Assembly: GCF_042850945.1 (NCBI RefSeq) | Contig: NZ_AP031496.1 | Span: 4,898,001 to 4,962,000 of the forward strand | Reading direction: 5' to 3' | Source of the DNA: Halioxenophilus aromaticivorans | GTDB taxonomy: Bacteria; Pseudomonadota; Gammaproteobacteria; Pseudomonadales; Cellvibrionaceae | DNA: 64,000 nt | Shown: one piece after another, positions 37,948 through 48,014 of the stretch | Numbering within the stretch: the stretch's first letter is position 1 | How the letters are laid out: every line of letters starts with the position of its first letter | Notes under the pieces: model-generated | Seen by the model: only the letters and a program-made list of their open reading frames with translations | Told to the model about the DNA's origin: nothing | Database searches by the model: none | Translations under genes and position numbers: made by a program

Positions 37948-38081
37948 AGTGAATCCTTGTGAGTATCGTTGCCTTGCCGGCACCACTTTGGCGGCAAAGC
38001 GTTGTTCATTCCCTAAACATAGGCCACAAAACTCGATTGCTCAACGCGCATATAAGCTCTGTGTGAGCCGAGCTTCACAAA

Positions 38082-39035
38082 TTAAGCTTGGCGTTCTGGC
38101 CGCAACTCTACCGGTAGAGAAAAACGCACGTTTTCTGGCTCGCCGTCGATCTCCATTGGGTTATCGGCACCCAGCTGTCGCAACCGATCGACCACGCCTT
38201 GCACCAGCACCTCGGGCGCCGAAGCACCGGCGGTAACACCGATGGTACGTTTGCCATCAAACCAGGATTTTTCTAACGCCTGGGCGTCGTCTACCAAGTA
38301 GGCCTGGGCGCCGCAGCGTTCCGCCAACTCGCGCAGGCGATTGGAGTTGGAAGAATTAACCGAACCCACCACCAGCACCACATCGCACTCCAGAGCTAAC
38401 TGCCGCACGGCATCCTGGCGGTTTTGGGTGGCATAGCAGATATCGTCTTTACGCGGGCCTTTGATGTTGGGGAATACCTTGCGTAAAGCATCAATGACAA
38501 CCGATGTGTCATCCACCGACAAGGTGGTCTGGGTGACGTAGGCCAAGTTGTCCGGGTCTCGCACATTAGCGGCCAGCACATGCACGTCGTTTTCGTTTTC
38601 GACCAAATACATGTCGCCGCCGCGGCTGTGGTCGTACTGACCCATGGTGCCCTCTACCTCGGGGTGGCCGTGGTGGCCGATGAGTACACACTCCTGCCCC
38701 TGACGACTAAAACGCAAAACTTCCATATGCACCTTGGTTACCAGCGGGCAGGTAGCGTCAAATACTTTGAGGCTACGCTCTTTGGCTTCTTCTTGTACTG
38801 CCTTAGAAACACCGTGGGCGCTGAAGATAACCAGTGCGTCGTCGGGCACTTGATCTAATTCATCGACAAAAATAGCCCCGCGATCACGCAGCGTGTCCAC
38901 CACAAATTTATTGTGCACCACCTCGTGCCGCACATAAATGGGGGCGCCGAACACGTCCAGCGCTCGGTTTACAATGTCGATAGCGCGATCTACGCCGGCA
39001 CAAAAGCCCCGTGGGTTGGCTAATTTAATTTGCAT
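38082..39035 (-). CDS. ispH: 4-hydroxy-3-methylbut-2-enyl diphosphate reductase
   Basis: A 317-aa IspH (LytB), the last enzyme of the MEP isoprenoid pathway, making IPP and DMAPP with a [4Fe-4S] cluster. The three cluster cysteines are visible: Cys12 in NPRGFCAG, Cys96 in DATCPLVT and the third in DDICYATQ near residue 197. The catalytic region has [12 protein letters not shown] and SSNSNRL. It starts 6 bp after the fkpB stop, in the ribF-ileS-lspA-fkpB-ispH run. Confidence 0.97.
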   Translation of the reverse strand: MQIKLANPRGFCAGVDRAIDIVNRALDVFGAPIYVRHEVVHNKFVVDTLRDRGAIFVDELDQVPDDALVIFSAHGVSKAVQEEAKERSLKVFDATCPLVTKVHMEVLRFSRQGQECVLIGHHGHPEVEGTMGQYDHSRGGDMYLVENENDVHVLAANVRDPDNLAYVTQTTLSVDDTSVVIDALRKVFPNIKGPRKDDICYATQNRQDAVRQLALECDVVLVVGSVNSSNSNRLRELAERCGAQAYLVDDAQALEKSWFDGKRTIGVTAGASAPEVLVQGVVDRLRQLGADNPMEIDGEPENVRFSLPVELRPERQA

Positions 39036-39041
39036 CTTGCA

Positions 39042-39500
39042 TCAGTGCGTGGTGACCGGCACCACGTCCAAAATTTCTACCTGAAAATGAATATCACGGC
39101 CAGACAGAGGGTGGTTGAAGTCCACAGCCACGGTTTGCTCATCAAAATGAGCGACCACACCGGGCATTTCTGAGTTTTGTGCATCGGCAAATGCCAGCAT
39201 CAGGCCCTCGGCCATTTCAATGCTGGGGTCGAACTCGGAGCGTGGTATCTCTTGTATGTTCTCTGGGTTGCGCTGGCCAAAACCGTCTTCGGGTTTGATC
39301 AGCACAGTCGCTTTGGAGCCACTGCCCATACCAAAAATGGCGCGCTCAAAACCGTCCAATAAATTGCCGTCACCCACTTCAAAGGTGGCGGGCTTACCTT
39401 CAAAGGTAGAATCCACCACATCGCCGTTATCTAATTTAAGGGCGAAGTGCAAAGTGACTCGGGTGCCTGGCCCTATGGTTATTTCGCTCATAGTCGTCAT
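39042..39500 (-). CDS. fkpB: FKBP-type peptidyl-prolyl isomerase (SlpA/FkpB)
   Basis: About 152 aa, cytoplasmic SlyD/SlpA-type FKBP. The motifs VTLHFALKLDNGDVVDST, LLDGFERAIFGMGSG and DFNHPLSGRDIHFQVEIL define the FKBP fold with the inserted IF domain between them. I chose the ATG at 39500; another in-frame ATG at 39491 (MSEITIGPG) fits E. coli FkpB as well, and neither has a clear ribosome site. It is in the usual place between lspA and ispH. Confidence 0.93.
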   Translation of the reverse strand: MTTMSEITIGPGTRVTLHFALKLDNGDVVDSTFEGKPATFEVGDGNLLDGFERAIFGMGSGSKATVLIKPEDGFGQRNPENIQEIPRSEFDPSIEMAEGLMLAFADAQNSEMPGVVAHFDEQTVAVDFNHPLSGRDIHFQVEILDVVPVTTH

Positions 39501-39519
39501 CACTATCAATCTAAAGTGT

Positions 39520-40035
39520 TTACTTATCTAGAGTTTCTACCGCTTCTGCATTAGGCTGCGGCTTGCCGCGCAAGGCATCAGTCAGCAACATAATGGCGCC
39601 ACCGCTGATCGCCATATCGGCGATATTAAATGCGGGCCAATAATAGGTTTGGTAGTGCACCACAATAAAATCCACCACATAGCCCAAAGTGGCTCGGTCG
39701 TATAGGTTGCCAACCGCGCCGCCCAGTACCAAAGCCAAAGCCAGTGGCTCCCAGGTTTTTTGCTTAGGGATACGCGCTAGCCAAATAATCAGACCAACAC
39801 TCACCACCACTGCCAGCAGGCCTAGAAAGTATCGCTGCCAACCGCCGGCATCGCCTAAAAAGCTAAACGCTGCGCCGTAGTTATGCATTAGCGTAAAGTT
39901 AAAAAACGAGGTAAACACCACCGGAGTATGCATCTCCAAACTGCCACTCACCGCCATTTTACTGGCTTGATCTAACATGAAAACCACGATGGCCAGGGCA
40001 TACCATAGCCATGTTTTACTGTGCAACTTAAGCAT
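39520..40035 (-). CDS. lspA: Lipoprotein signal peptidase II
   Basis: A 171-aa, four-helix inner-membrane aspartyl protease that cleaves prolipoproteins after lipidation. Both catalytic aspartates are present, in [16 protein letters not shown] and AFNIADMAI. An early family motif is VFMLDQASK. The start ATG at 40035 (MLKLHSKTW) overlaps the ileS stop by 8 bp, showing coupled translation. Confidence 0.96.
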   Translation of the reverse strand: MLKLHSKTWLWYALAIVVFMLDQASKMAVSGSLEMHTPVVFTSFFNFTLMHNYGAAFSFLGDAGGWQRYFLGLLAVVVSVGLIIWLARIPKQKTWEPLALALVLGGAVGNLYDRATLGYVVDFIVVHYQTYYWPAFNIADMAISGGAIMLLTDALRGKPQPNAEAVETLDK

Positions 40036-42823
40036 GGGCGCGGCTCTCACCTTCACCGGCGACATTGATTTGGCACCGGCCGCAGATCTCTGGGTGCTCG
40101 GTGGAGGTGCCCACGTCTTCTAGGACATGGTAGCAGCGCACGCACTTGTTGCCGGCGGCTTTAACAACCGCCACTTTGAGGTTGCTAATATCCGTGCCTA
40201 CCGCGCTAGCACCAGCTTCGGCCAATGGCGCCACCGCAGCACCGGAGGTAATCAATACAAAGCGCAGCTCATCATCCAGCTGCTGCAGTTTGGCCAGCAA
40301 ATCGCCGTCGGCATACAGTGTAACCGCTGCCGTCAATCCGCCACCCACAACGCCTTGGTTACGCTGATCTTCCAACACTTTATTAACGGCACTCTTAACG
40401 CCGGCCAGTGCTTGCCAGTATTCCATGTCGGCGCTCACAGAAGGCACGTCATAGTAATGGCTTAAAAACACCGATGACTCACGCGGTGCAGCAGGCAATG
40501 CCTGCCATATTTCATCGGCGGTAAACGACAGCACCGGGGCGATCCAACGCACCAGCGATTCCACAATAATGTGCATAGCGGTTTGCGCCGAGCGCCGAAC
40601 CAGGCTGTCCGCCTGTGTTGTGTAGAGGCGATCTTTGATGATATCCAAATAGAAACCACCCAGCTCAACACTGCAAAAATTGTGCAGCTTTTGGTAGAAC
40701 AGATGGAACTGATAATTATCGCAATCCGAACGCAGTTGTTCTTGTAACTGAGCGGTGCGGGCTACGGCCCAGGCATCCAAGCCCAGCAACTGACCCGCCG
40801 CAACACTGTGCTGCACTGGGTCGAAGTCAAATAAATTACCCAGTAAAAAGCGCGCCGTGTTGCGAATACGGCGATAGGAATCGGCACTGCGCTTAAGAAT
40901 ATCTTTGGACGCACTCATCTCACCGCTGAAGTCGGTACCGCAGGCCCACAGACGCAAAATATCGGCGCCCAGCTCGTTGAGGACCTCTTGTGGCGGCACG
41001 GCGTTATCACCGGACTTGGACAATTTTTTGCCCTGCTCATCCACCAAGAAGCCGTGGGTTAATACGGTTTTATAGGGCGGCGCGTTACGGATGGCCAAGC
41101 TGGTTTTTAAGGAGGACTGGAACCAGCCGCGATGCTGATCAGAGCCCTCTAAATACAAATCCGCGGGCACACTGAGGTTATCGCGCGCTTCTAACACCGC
41201 AAAATGCGACACGCCGGAGTCAAACCAAACGTCCAGAGTATCTGTTACTTTCACGTACTGATCTGCATCTTCTGCCAGCAGTGTGGCCGGGACTAAATCG
41301 AACCAGGCATCCATACCCTCGGCTTCTACTAGCTGGGCCACCTGCTCGATCAATGCCGGCGTGTTGGGATGCAGATCCTGCGACTCTTTGTGCACGAACA
41401 ACGCGATGGGGGCACCCCAGGTGCGCTGCCGAGAGATACACCAATCGGGGCTGTTACCGAGCATGGATTCAATGCGAGCTTTACCCCAGCCCGGCACCCA
41501 CTGCACTTGGTCAACGGACGCCATTACCTTATCTTGCAAACCGCTCTTGGTCAGGCTGATAAACCACTGCGGCGTGGCCCGAAAAATCAACGGTGTTTTT
41601 GTGCGCCAGCAATGGGGGTAGCTGTGGGTGATTTTTTCTTCCGCCAACAGCGCATTACGCTCGCGCAATACGGCCAGTATTTTTTCGTCAACTTTGTAAA
41701 CGTGTTCGCCAGCAAAGAGCGGCACCTGCGCCCGGTATACGCCGGAGTCGTCTAAATAATTCAGCGTCTCTATGCCGTATTTGTTGGACACATTAAAGTC
41801 ATCCACGCCGTGGTCCGGCGCGGTGTGCACACAACCGGTACCGGCATCGGTGGTAACGTGGTCGCCCAGGATTACCGGCACCTGGCGATCGTAGAACGGA
41901 TGCTTTAATAGAGTATTTTCCAACTGCGCACCGGCAACGGTGGCCACAACTGCGACGTTTTCATAGCCACCGCGGGCAGCAACCGATGAAGCCAGGGCCT
42001 GAGCCACTATCAGATAATCGTCATCGGCCTTAACGAGCGCGTAATCCACGTTGGCATTGAGGCTCACTGCCTGGTTGGCGGGCAGCGTCCAAGGTGTTGT
42101 GGTCCAAATAACCACGCTGATGGATTCGGCGGGCTCGTCCGAGCCAAATAATGTTAAGCAGGCGGCGACGTCTACTACCGGAAATTTAACGTCTATGGCA
42201 AAGGAAGTTTTATCCTGGTATTCCACTTCGGCCTCGGCCAACGCAGAGCCCCCCACCACCGACCAGTACACGGGCTTGTAACCCTTTTGCAAATGGCCGT
42301 TTTCGATGATTTTACCCAGCGCGCGGATGATATCGGCTTCGTACTTTTTATCCATGGTGAGGTAGGGGTTGTCCCACTCACCGAGCACTCCCAAACGAAT
42401 AAAATCTTTTTTCTGCCCTTCTACCTGCTTGGCGGCGTAGTCACGGCACTTTTGGCGGAAGGTTTTAAAATCCACCTTAACCCCGGCCTTGCCAACCTTC
42501 TTTTCCACCCGGTGCTCAATGGGCAAACCGTGGCAATCCCAACCGGGCACGTAGGGTGCATCAAAACCGCTGAGGGTTTTTGATTTAACGATAATGTCTT
42601 TTAAGATTTTATTTACCGCATGGCCCAGGTGAATATCGCCGTTGGCGTAGGGCGGGCCATCGTGCAGGATGAAAGTTTTTTGACCGGCACGGGCTTGGCG
42701 TATTTGTTGGTACAAATTTTCACTCTGCCATTTTTTCACAAAACCTGGCTCACGCTGGGCTAGGTTTGCCTTCATGGCAAAGCTGGTGGACGGTAAATTA
42801 AGAGTCGATTTGTAATCTGTCAT
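40028..42823 (-). CDS. ileS: Isoleucyl-tRNA synthetase
   Basis: A 931-aa class I synthetase. The HIGH-type motif [12 protein letters not shown] is near residue 60 and the KMSKS-type motif GKKLSKSGD near 600. The editing domain has [11 protein letters not shown] and [12 protein letters not shown]. The C-terminal zinc finger is [12 protein letters not shown]...CGRC. The start ATG at 42823 ([10 protein letters not shown]) matches the family. It is in the conserved ribF-ileS-lspA run. Confidence 0.98.
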   Translation of the reverse strand: MTDYKSTLNLPSTSFAMKANLAQREPGFVKKWQSENLYQQIRQARAGQKTFILHDGPPYANGDIHLGHAVNKILKDIIVKSKTLSGFDAPYVPGWDCHGLPIEHRVEKKVGKAGVKVDFKTFRQKCRDYAAKQVEGQKKDFIRLGVLGEWDNPYLTMDKKYEADIIRALGKIIENGHLQKGYKPVYWSVVGGSALAEAEVEYQDKTSFAIDVKFPVVDVAACLTLFGSDEPAESISVVIWTTTPWTLPANQAVSLNANVDYALVKADDDYLIVAQALASSVAARGGYENVAVVATVAGAQLENTLLKHPFYDRQVPVILGDHVTTDAGTGCVHTAPDHGVDDFNVSNKYGIETLNYLDDSGVYRAQVPLFAGEHVYKVDEKILAVLRERNALLAEEKITHSYPHCWRTKTPLIFRATPQWFISLTKSGLQDKVMASVDQVQWVPGWGKARIESMLGNSPDWCISRQRTWGAPIALFVHKESQDLHPNTPALIEQVAQLVEAEGMDAWFDLVPATLLAEDADQYVKVTDTLDVWFDSGVSHFAVLEARDNLSVPADLYLEGSDQHRGWFQSSLKTSLAIRNAPPYKTVLTHGFLVDEQGKKLSKSGDNAVPPQEVLNELGADILRLWACGTDFSGEMSASKDILKRSADSYRRIRNTARFLLGNLFDFDPVQHSVAAGQLLGLDAWAVARTAQLQEQLRSDCDNYQFHLFYQKLHNFCSVELGGFYLDIIKDRLYTTQADSLVRRSAQTAMHIIVESLVRWIAPVLSFTADEIWQALPAAPRESSVFLSHYYDVPSVSADMEYWQALAGVKSAVNKVLEDQRNQGVVGGGLTAAVTLYADGDLLAKLQQLDDELRFVLITSGAAVAPLAEAGASAVGTDISNLKVAVVKAAGNKCVRCYHVLEDVGTSTEHPEICGRCQINVAGEGESRAHA

Positions 42824-42910
42824 AACGTCTGATGGTATCTGTCGGCCGCGACCGAACAATTAAAAAATAAAATGGATTCTTGGGCTGCTCTGGCAAGTTA
42901 AACGCTGGCC

Positions 42911-43885
42911 TTAGACAATGCCCTGGAAGTAATCTCGAGTGCTCTGCACATCCATTTGAATTTGTTGTTTTAGCTCGTCGAGCGAGGCAAATTTTTTCTC
43001 GGAGCGCAGTTTGTGGCAAAACTCTACGGTGAGTAACTGGCCATAAATGGTGTCGTTGAAATCCAGCAAGTGAACCTCTAAAACGACCTTATCATTACCA
43101 TTTACCGTGGGCCGTAAGCCAATGTTGGCCGCACCAACTAGGTTGGGGTAATTGGGCAAACTGGCCCGTACGGCATACACCCCTTGCAAGGGCGAACGGA
43201 ATCGATGTAGCTTGACGTTGGCCGTAGGCAAGCCCAATTGCCGACCCAGTTGCTTGCCGTATTCAACGTGGCCGGTAATGGTATAGGGCTTACCCAGTAG
43301 CTGGCTGGCCAGCGTAAAGTCGCCATCGGCCAAACACTGCCGAATTCGCGTACTGCTGACTCGCTCACCGTTAATTGTAAAGGTATCGGTGCTGCACACC
43401 TCAAAGCCACTGGCCCCGCCGTGAGCCAACAACAATTCAAAGTCGCCCTGGCGGTCGCTGCCAAAGCGAAAATCATCACCCACCACTAGGTGCCGCACGC
43501 CGAGCTTGTGCACCAACACCTGCTCCACAAACTCATCTGCTGTAAGGCTGGCAAGTGTATGGTTAAAGCGCAGGCAGCATACCCGGTCTATGCCTGCAGC
43601 AAACAGAGCCTGTATCTTCTCCCTAAACCGCATCAGCCGAGCCGGGGCTTTGTCTGGTACCAGAAACTCCAGAGGTTGTGGCTCAAAGATCATGGCAACC
43701 GACGGTAAATTCAGTGCCGCAGCCTGAGCCTGCACCTGCTGCAATACCTGCTGATGGCCCAAATGCACTCCATCAAAAGAGCCCACAGTGAGCACGCAGC
43801 CGTGGTGACGAGCCTTAATATTATGCAGCCCGTAAATTAACTCTTGCTGATTAGGTGAAACCACAGAAATGCCCGGCAAACTCAA
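42911..43885 (-). CDS. ribF: Bifunctional riboflavin kinase/FAD synthetase
   Basis: About 324 aa. The N-terminal FMN adenylyltransferase domain has VLTVGSFDGVHLGHQQVL and DDFRFGSDRQGDF, with ISSTRIR-type VSSTRIRQCL. The C-terminal riboflavin kinase domain has GRQLGLPTANV and GVYAVRASL. It makes FMN and FAD. The start is uncertain: the frame opens with TTG at 43885, a GTG at 43864 would also fit, and no ATG precedes the conserved YGLHNIKARHHGC. Confidence 0.96.
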   Translation of the reverse strand: MSLPGISVVSPNQQELIYGLHNIKARHHGCVLTVGSFDGVHLGHQQVLQQVQAQAAALNLPSVAMIFEPQPLEFLVPDKAPARLMRFREKIQALFAAGIDRVCCLRFNHTLASLTADEFVEQVLVHKLGVRHLVVGDDFRFGSDRQGDFELLLAHGGASGFEVCSTDTFTINGERVSSTRIRQCLADGDFTLASQLLGKPYTITGHVEYGKQLGRQLGLPTANVKLHRFRSPLQGVYAVRASLPNYPNLVGAANIGLRPTVNGNDKVVLEVHLLDFNDTIYGQLLTVEFCHKLRSEKKFASLDELKQQIQMDVQSTRDYFQGIV

Positions 43886-44025
43886 CTGATGATTAAAAGC
43901 GGGCGATTATACCCCAAAGCCCGCCATACTGTGCGCTTTTTGCCAACCAATCCAACAGTGCAAGCCGTTGCATCAGCGCGTATGACAAATAACGCTTTTA
44001 ATTTTGATAACGCCATAGGCGGCCA

Positions 44026-45624
44026 TTAACTGCTCGGGCGCAGATGACGAGCCCGGAACCCGGTAAGCACCAGGCCTACTAGGTAGCCAGTAAAGCCCAG
44101 CCCACACACAGCTACCAACTGCCAAACTCGCTGCCAGGTGCTCTTGATAGACCAATCTCCCCAAAACACCAACATGGCCAGCAGTATCGCGCACATCAGC
44201 GCGTTGCTCACCACCTGCTGCACGGCAACCCGCCACCAACCCGACTGGGGAGTATAGATGCCTGCGGAGCGCAACCCTCGCAATAGCAGCCATGCGTTTA
44301 AAAACGCCGAGGCGGCCGTAGCCAGGGCCAGCCCCATATGCCCCAGGTTGAACCAAAAATACAGTGGTGCCACAAAAATCACGTTAAGCACCATATTGGC
44401 CACCATAGCCACAACACCGATCTTTACCGGTGTTTTGGTGTCCTGGCGGGCGTAGAAACCCGGCGCCAGCACCTTAATCAGCATAAACGCCACTAAGCCT
44501 AGAGCGTAAGCACGCAGGCTAAAGCTGGCCATGGCGATATCGTGGGCGGAGGTTTTGCCGTACTGGAACAAGGTCGTCAAAATAGGCTCGGCCACCACTA
44601 CTAGGGCCAACGCCGCCGGCACCGCGATTAATATGATGGTGCGCAGGGCCCAATCCAAGGTTTGGCTGAACTTCTCTGGCGCTTGCTGGGCATGCAAACG
44701 CGAAAGCTTAGGCAGAATCACCGTGCCGATAGCCACCGCAAACACGCCTAAAGGCAGTTCTGACAAGCGATCCGAGTAGTACAACCAGGATACACTGCCG
44801 GTGGGCAATAGAGAGGCCAAAACCGTATCCAACAACAGGTTAATTTGGCTAACCGAGACGCCAAAAATGGCCGGCAACATCAATTTGAAAATCTTGCGTA
44901 CCCCGGGGTGCCGATGATCCAAGCTGGGCTTTGGCAGGAGGCTTAAACGCGCCAGAAACGGCAGCTGAAACACCATTTGCACCACTCCCGCCAAAAATAC
45001 CCCCCAAGCCAGGGCATACGCCGGCTGGGCCATGGAAGGTGCCACGGCCACAGCCGCGGTAATCAATACCACATTAAGCCAAACAGGCGTTAAGGCCGGC
45101 ACGGCGAATCGGTCGTAGCTGTTTAGGATGCCACCGGCAAACCCCGTTAAAGATATAAGCAGCAAATACGGAAAGGTGATGCGCAGCAAATCCGCCACCA
45201 AGCCAAACTTCACCGGATCGGCCGTATAGCCCGGCGCAAAGACGAAGGCCACCACGGGAGAAAACGCCACCGCTAGCAGCGTAAACGCCAACAAACTCAG
45301 GCCCAATACACCAGCCACGTTGTTGATCAACAACTGCACTGCGGCGTGGCTTCCCTGGGACCGATACTCACTTAACACTGGCACAAAGGCCTGGGAGAAG
45401 GCGCCCTCGGCAAACAGCCGGCGAAAGAAATTGGGAATCTTAAAAGCGATATAAAAGGCATCCGCCGACGCCTCGGCTCCTAAATAGCGGGCAAAACACA
45501 CATCCCGCACTAAGCCCAATATGCGAGACATAAACGTCATCACGCCAACCAGCGAACTGGCGCGCAGCAAGCCTCTTTCGCGTTTGGGCCGCTCCTGCTG
45601 GCTGTATTTATCCTGTTCCTTCAT
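44026..45624 (-). CDS. murJ: Lipid II flippase MurJ
   Basis: A 532-aa polytopic MOP-family protein with about 14 helices. The start region LLRASSLVGVMTFMSRILGLVRD and ADAFYIAFKIPNFFRRLFAEGAFSQAFVPV are the MurJ signature, including arginines of the central cavity. MurJ flips the peptidoglycan precursor lipid II to the periplasm. Position next to ribF and rpsT matches Pseudomonas. Confidence 0.96.
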   Translation of the reverse strand: MKEQDKYSQQERPKRERGLLRASSLVGVMTFMSRILGLVRDVCFARYLGAEASADAFYIAFKIPNFFRRLFAEGAFSQAFVPVLSEYRSQGSHAAVQLLINNVAGVLGLSLLAFTLLAVAFSPVVAFVFAPGYTADPVKFGLVADLLRITFPYLLLISLTGFAGGILNSYDRFAVPALTPVWLNVVLITAAVAVAPSMAQPAYALAWGVFLAGVVQMVFQLPFLARLSLLPKPSLDHRHPGVRKIFKLMLPAIFGVSVSQINLLLDTVLASLLPTGSVSWLYYSDRLSELPLGVFAVAIGTVILPKLSRLHAQQAPEKFSQTLDWALRTIILIAVPAALALVVVAEPILTTLFQYGKTSAHDIAMASFSLRAYALGLVAFMLIKVLAPGFYARQDTKTPVKIGVVAMVANMVLNVIFVAPLYFWFNLGHMGLALATAASAFLNAWLLLRGLRSAGIYTPQSGWWRVAVQQVVSNALMCAILLAMLVFWGDWSIKSTWQRVWQLVAVCGLGFTGYLVGLVLTGFRARHLRPSS

Positions 45625-45760
45625 GCTGCTCTCTCTAGGCCTTTAGTGGAGCTCCATTTGTGCGCGCAAGGTAGCGCTTTCGCAAGCAAACCACAACTGG
45701 CACACTCAGCTTTCAGCCAATGCCGCTGCCATCGCCCTTGACCTCCTCAGCAAAACCCAA

Positions 45761-45780
45761 TACTGTACACACATACAGTT
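45761..45780 (+). promoter_or_regulatory. LexA (SOS) box
   Basis: TACTGTACACACATACAGTT fits CTG-N10-CAG exactly and matches the wider TACTGTATATATATACAGTA consensus at most positions. It lies 15 bp upstream of the YebG gene, which is an SOS gene in E. coli. Confidence 0.88.
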
Positions 45781-45795
45781 TATGAGGAATGACTT

Positions 45796-46089
45796 ATGGC
45801 AGTTGTAGCGGTTTGGAAATGCGATAGAGATGGCACTATGTTTGACAACAAAAAAGACGCCGAAGAACACGACAATATGCTTGAGCTCGCGGCTAATATT
45901 ACCAGCCTGCTGGAACAAGCCGTACCAGAACTCAGCGAAGATCTCGGCGAGGCCGTGGGCTTAGTGTTGGCACAAAAGCGTGATGTATTGGCCAAAGCCT
46001 GTAAAGGTAAACCCAGCCTTCTACTAGAAGAAATGGTAGCCCCCAGCGATAGCAACGTTAGCGATATCCAAAAAGCCGGCAACGCTTGA
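45796..46089 (+). CDS. yebG: YebG-family DNA-damage-inducible protein
   Basis: A 97-aa protein. It starts MAVVAVWKCDRDGTMF and continues NKKDAEEHDNMLELAANI, the YebG fold opening, with LVLAQKRDVLAKACKGK late in the chain as in E. coli YebG. The molecular role of YebG is not established; it is a conserved SOS-regulon member. The LexA box directly upstream supports the assignment. TGAGGA lies before the ATG. Confidence 0.85.
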   Translation: MAVVAVWKCDRDGTMFDNKKDAEEHDNMLELAANITSLLEQAVPELSEDLGEAVGLVLAQKRDVLAKACKGKPSLLLEEMVAPSDSNVSDIQKAGNA

Positions 46090-46120
46090 CTGAGGCCTAC
46101 CGACTTTCTCCCCAGGCCAA

Positions 46121-46142
46121 AAGGGGCAGCCAGCTGCCCCTT
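46121..46142 (+). terminator. Hairpin downstream of yebG
   Basis: A perfect 9-bp stem AAGGGGCAG/CTGCCCCTT with a CCAG loop, 32 bp after the yebG stop. No T-run follows, so it is a weak terminator or an RNA-stabilising hairpin. Confidence 0.45.
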
Positions 46143-46607
46143 ACCCTCCACCAACCGTCAAGCCAATAAACTTTATAATCGCTAAAGCCTCATCGACGCC
46201 CCCTTTAACCAAGCCAGGCCCTGGCCCGCTACCACCTATTCGCTGCCGCTTCTTGCTACCTCACTTCCAGAGATGGCCACTCCAGGGCCACATGCAAATC
46301 CGCGTTGGGCATAAGCGGGGTTAACCTAAAGTTGAATGCCCAATTAACGCCTCATTCAGCTGTAAACCGTTAAAACGTACAACGCTGATAAAGATATACG
46401 CGCCGCCGCCGATGCACCGAGTAAGGCCTGAGGCGCCAATCCATGAGCACAAATGAGTGTTCAAAGTTATGTAAATTCCCTAATCGGCGTTCCAAATAGC
46501 AACTTTCTCGCTTGAGCTATTCTTTTTCGCTGGTAGAATCTATGAACTGCGTCACGGATGAAATCATACGCACTTCACAATTCTCCCTACATGGAAGAGG
46601 AATTACC
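46143..46607. other. Intergenic region, one long imperfect inverted repeat
   Basis: No gene is visible over about 465 bp. GCGTTGGGCAT (46302-46312) and ATGCCCAATTAACGC (46336-46350) form an imperfect inverted repeat with a 4-nt bulge. Its meaning is unknown; see rejected items for the integron attC idea. Confidence 0.4.
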
Positions 46608-47090
46608 ATGCAAGCGAATTACCAACTCATGTCGAGTTTCCAACAGCAGCAAGGACTCATGGCTAGCTATCGCATTGTATTCAAAGGAGAAATACTCCCC
46701 GGCAAGCGTAAAGACATCGTTATGCTGGACTTTGCCGAGCGCTTTAAAGTCCCTACAGGTGATCAGCTTAAGGCGCTGTTTTCTGGCGAGCTCAAAGTGC
46801 TAAAGAAAGGCATTGATGAGAACACCGCCATCCGATTCGTCAAAGCGCTGGAGTCCATCGGCGTCAAGGCCAAGCGAGAGATCGAGGTGCCTGAAGTAAG
46901 TTCACACCTGGAGCTCACCGATAACTTCTTTGATACCACGCCGGTAGCGGCACCACAGCCGCACACTCTGCCCGAGCACTACCCTCAGCGCCTTAGCGAG
47001 AAGCTGGAGCTAGCCCGGGGCAAATCAAAGAAAACCGTATCGCCGGTTAACACCCGTCGCGGCCGGCCTACACCGCCGTTTTCCAAGTAG
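46608..47090 (+). CDS. Conserved hypothetical protein
   Basis: About 160 aa from the ATG at 46608 (AGAGG 8 bp upstream). The open frame continues upstream to 46512, but that part has no domain character. A compact segment (about residues 19-90, YRIVFKGEILPGKRKDIV, LKALFSGELKVLKKG, FVKALESIGVKAKRE) resembles a short alpha/beta module that I associate with proteobacterial proteins of unknown function. The C-terminal third is Pro-, Arg- and Lys-rich and probably disordered. Not part of the Pseudomonas gene order. Confidence 0.6.
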   Translation: MQANYQLMSSFQQQQGLMASYRIVFKGEILPGKRKDIVMLDFAERFKVPTGDQLKALFSGELKVLKKGIDENTAIRFVKALESIGVKAKREIEVPEVSSHLELTDNFFDTTPVAAPQPHTLPEHYPQRLSEKLELARGKSKKTVSPVNTRRGRPTPPFSK

Positions 47091-47294
47091 CCGTTTTCCA
47101 AAGCGTTGGTTTCCGAGCACCCAGTTGCAAGGGGTGCAGGCTACTAGTTCAGGCTACTAGTTAAAGCCACGCCAAAGTAAGCCCTGACAAAGTAAAGCGA
47201 AGTCAGGGCCAACAGCGATCAGAGTCAACATCGAGAAGAGACAAACACATTAATAGAGCCACGGCTCACTCGTTGTGTTTTTTTCATTCGATTG

Positions 47295-47322
47295 TTGACA
47301 TGGCGATAAAAACACGCATAAT
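47295..47322 (+). promoter_or_regulatory. Strong sigma-70 promoter of rpsT
   Basis: TTGACA (47295-47300), a 16-bp spacer and CATAAT (47317-47322) lie about 40 bp upstream of the rpsT start. The -35 is a perfect match. Confidence 0.8.
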
Positions 47323-47363
47323 GCTGCGTCCTTAAACTTGAGCCCATATAAAGGAGCAACACG

Positions 47364-47630
47364 GTGGCAAACTCACCCCAAGCGAGAAAGCGCGCCCGTC
47401 AAAACGACAAAGCTCGCCATCACAACGCCAGCCTGCGCTCAATGGTCCGTACTTACATCAAAAAAGTGAATGCAGCCATTGCCGCCGGTGACGTCGAATC
47501 AGCCAAAGCAGCCTATACTGCGGCAGTGCCCGTAATTGATCGAATAGCCGACAAAGGCATTATTCACAAGAACAAAGCCGCACGCCACAAGAGCCGCTTA
47601 AACGCCCAAATCAAAGCGCTTGCCGCTTAA
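47364..47630 (+). CDS. rpsT: 30S ribosomal protein S20
   Basis: An 88-aa basic, all-helical protein. [31 protein letters not shown] N-terminus (seen as [12 protein letters not shown]) and [15 protein letters not shown] are conserved S20 motifs. S20 binds 16S rRNA early in 30S assembly. The start codon is GTG, behind AAGGAG; a GTG/TTG start is common for rpsT and linked to autoregulation in E. coli, where it is TTG. A terminator follows. Confidence 0.97.
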   Translation: MANSPQARKRARQNDKARHHNASLRSMVRTYIKKVNAAIAAGDVESAKAAYTAAVPVIDRIADKGIIHKNKAARHKSRLNAQIKALAA

Positions 47631-47648
47631 TTTGAGCTTCGGCTAAGA

Positions 47649-47673
47649 AACCGCGCACTGCGCGGTTTTTTTA
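47649..47673 (+). terminator. Terminator of rpsT
   Basis: The stem CCGCGC/GCGCGG (47651-47656, 47660-47665) with outer AA/TT pairs is followed by a run of seven T. Confidence 0.9.
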
Positions 47674-48014
47674 TGCCTGCCCAAATCCGGAAGCGGCTCA
47701 TCTAGCGCTACACGCCGCCGACAGCTATCCCCAGACGTCCTCGCCCACATCAGCCACATCTCCGCCCTCACTAGCCCTAGCGGCAAGCAGGCCTTAGCAC
47801 GCGCGCGCCACAACGAAAACCAGGCAACACCGGCTGGAAGCCCAGGCGAAAAAAAGCCGGCACAAGGCCGGCTAAGCGAGACACACGAATACAAATGATG
47901 CACTGCTAATTAAGCTGCTGCTTTAAGCACCCTGGCAATTACCGGTAGGGCTTTATAATTTCCAACCTATAATTTGCCTGTACTCAATATTTACACAGCC
48001 AGCGCACTTAAGCC
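47674..48014. other. Boundary between backbone and catabolic region
   Basis: About 340 bp without a gene. This is where synteny with the Pseudomonas pil-rpsT segment ends and the catabolic cluster begins. I see no tRNA, attachment-site repeat or integrase. Confidence 0.45.

Noticed and set aside
37970..37985. Sigma-54-like promoter TGGTGCCGGCAAGGCA before pilE (PilR target)
   Set aside because: Only the GG-N10-GC skeleton matches; the rest of the consensus is poor and the implied leader would be about 11 nt. Too weak to list as a promoter.
46302..46350. Inverted repeat GTTGGGC ... GCCCAAT resembling an integron attC site
   Set aside because: The order of the core sites is reversed relative to attC (which runs RYYYAAC to GTTRRRY), the inner L boxes are not seen, and there is no integrase or cassette array.
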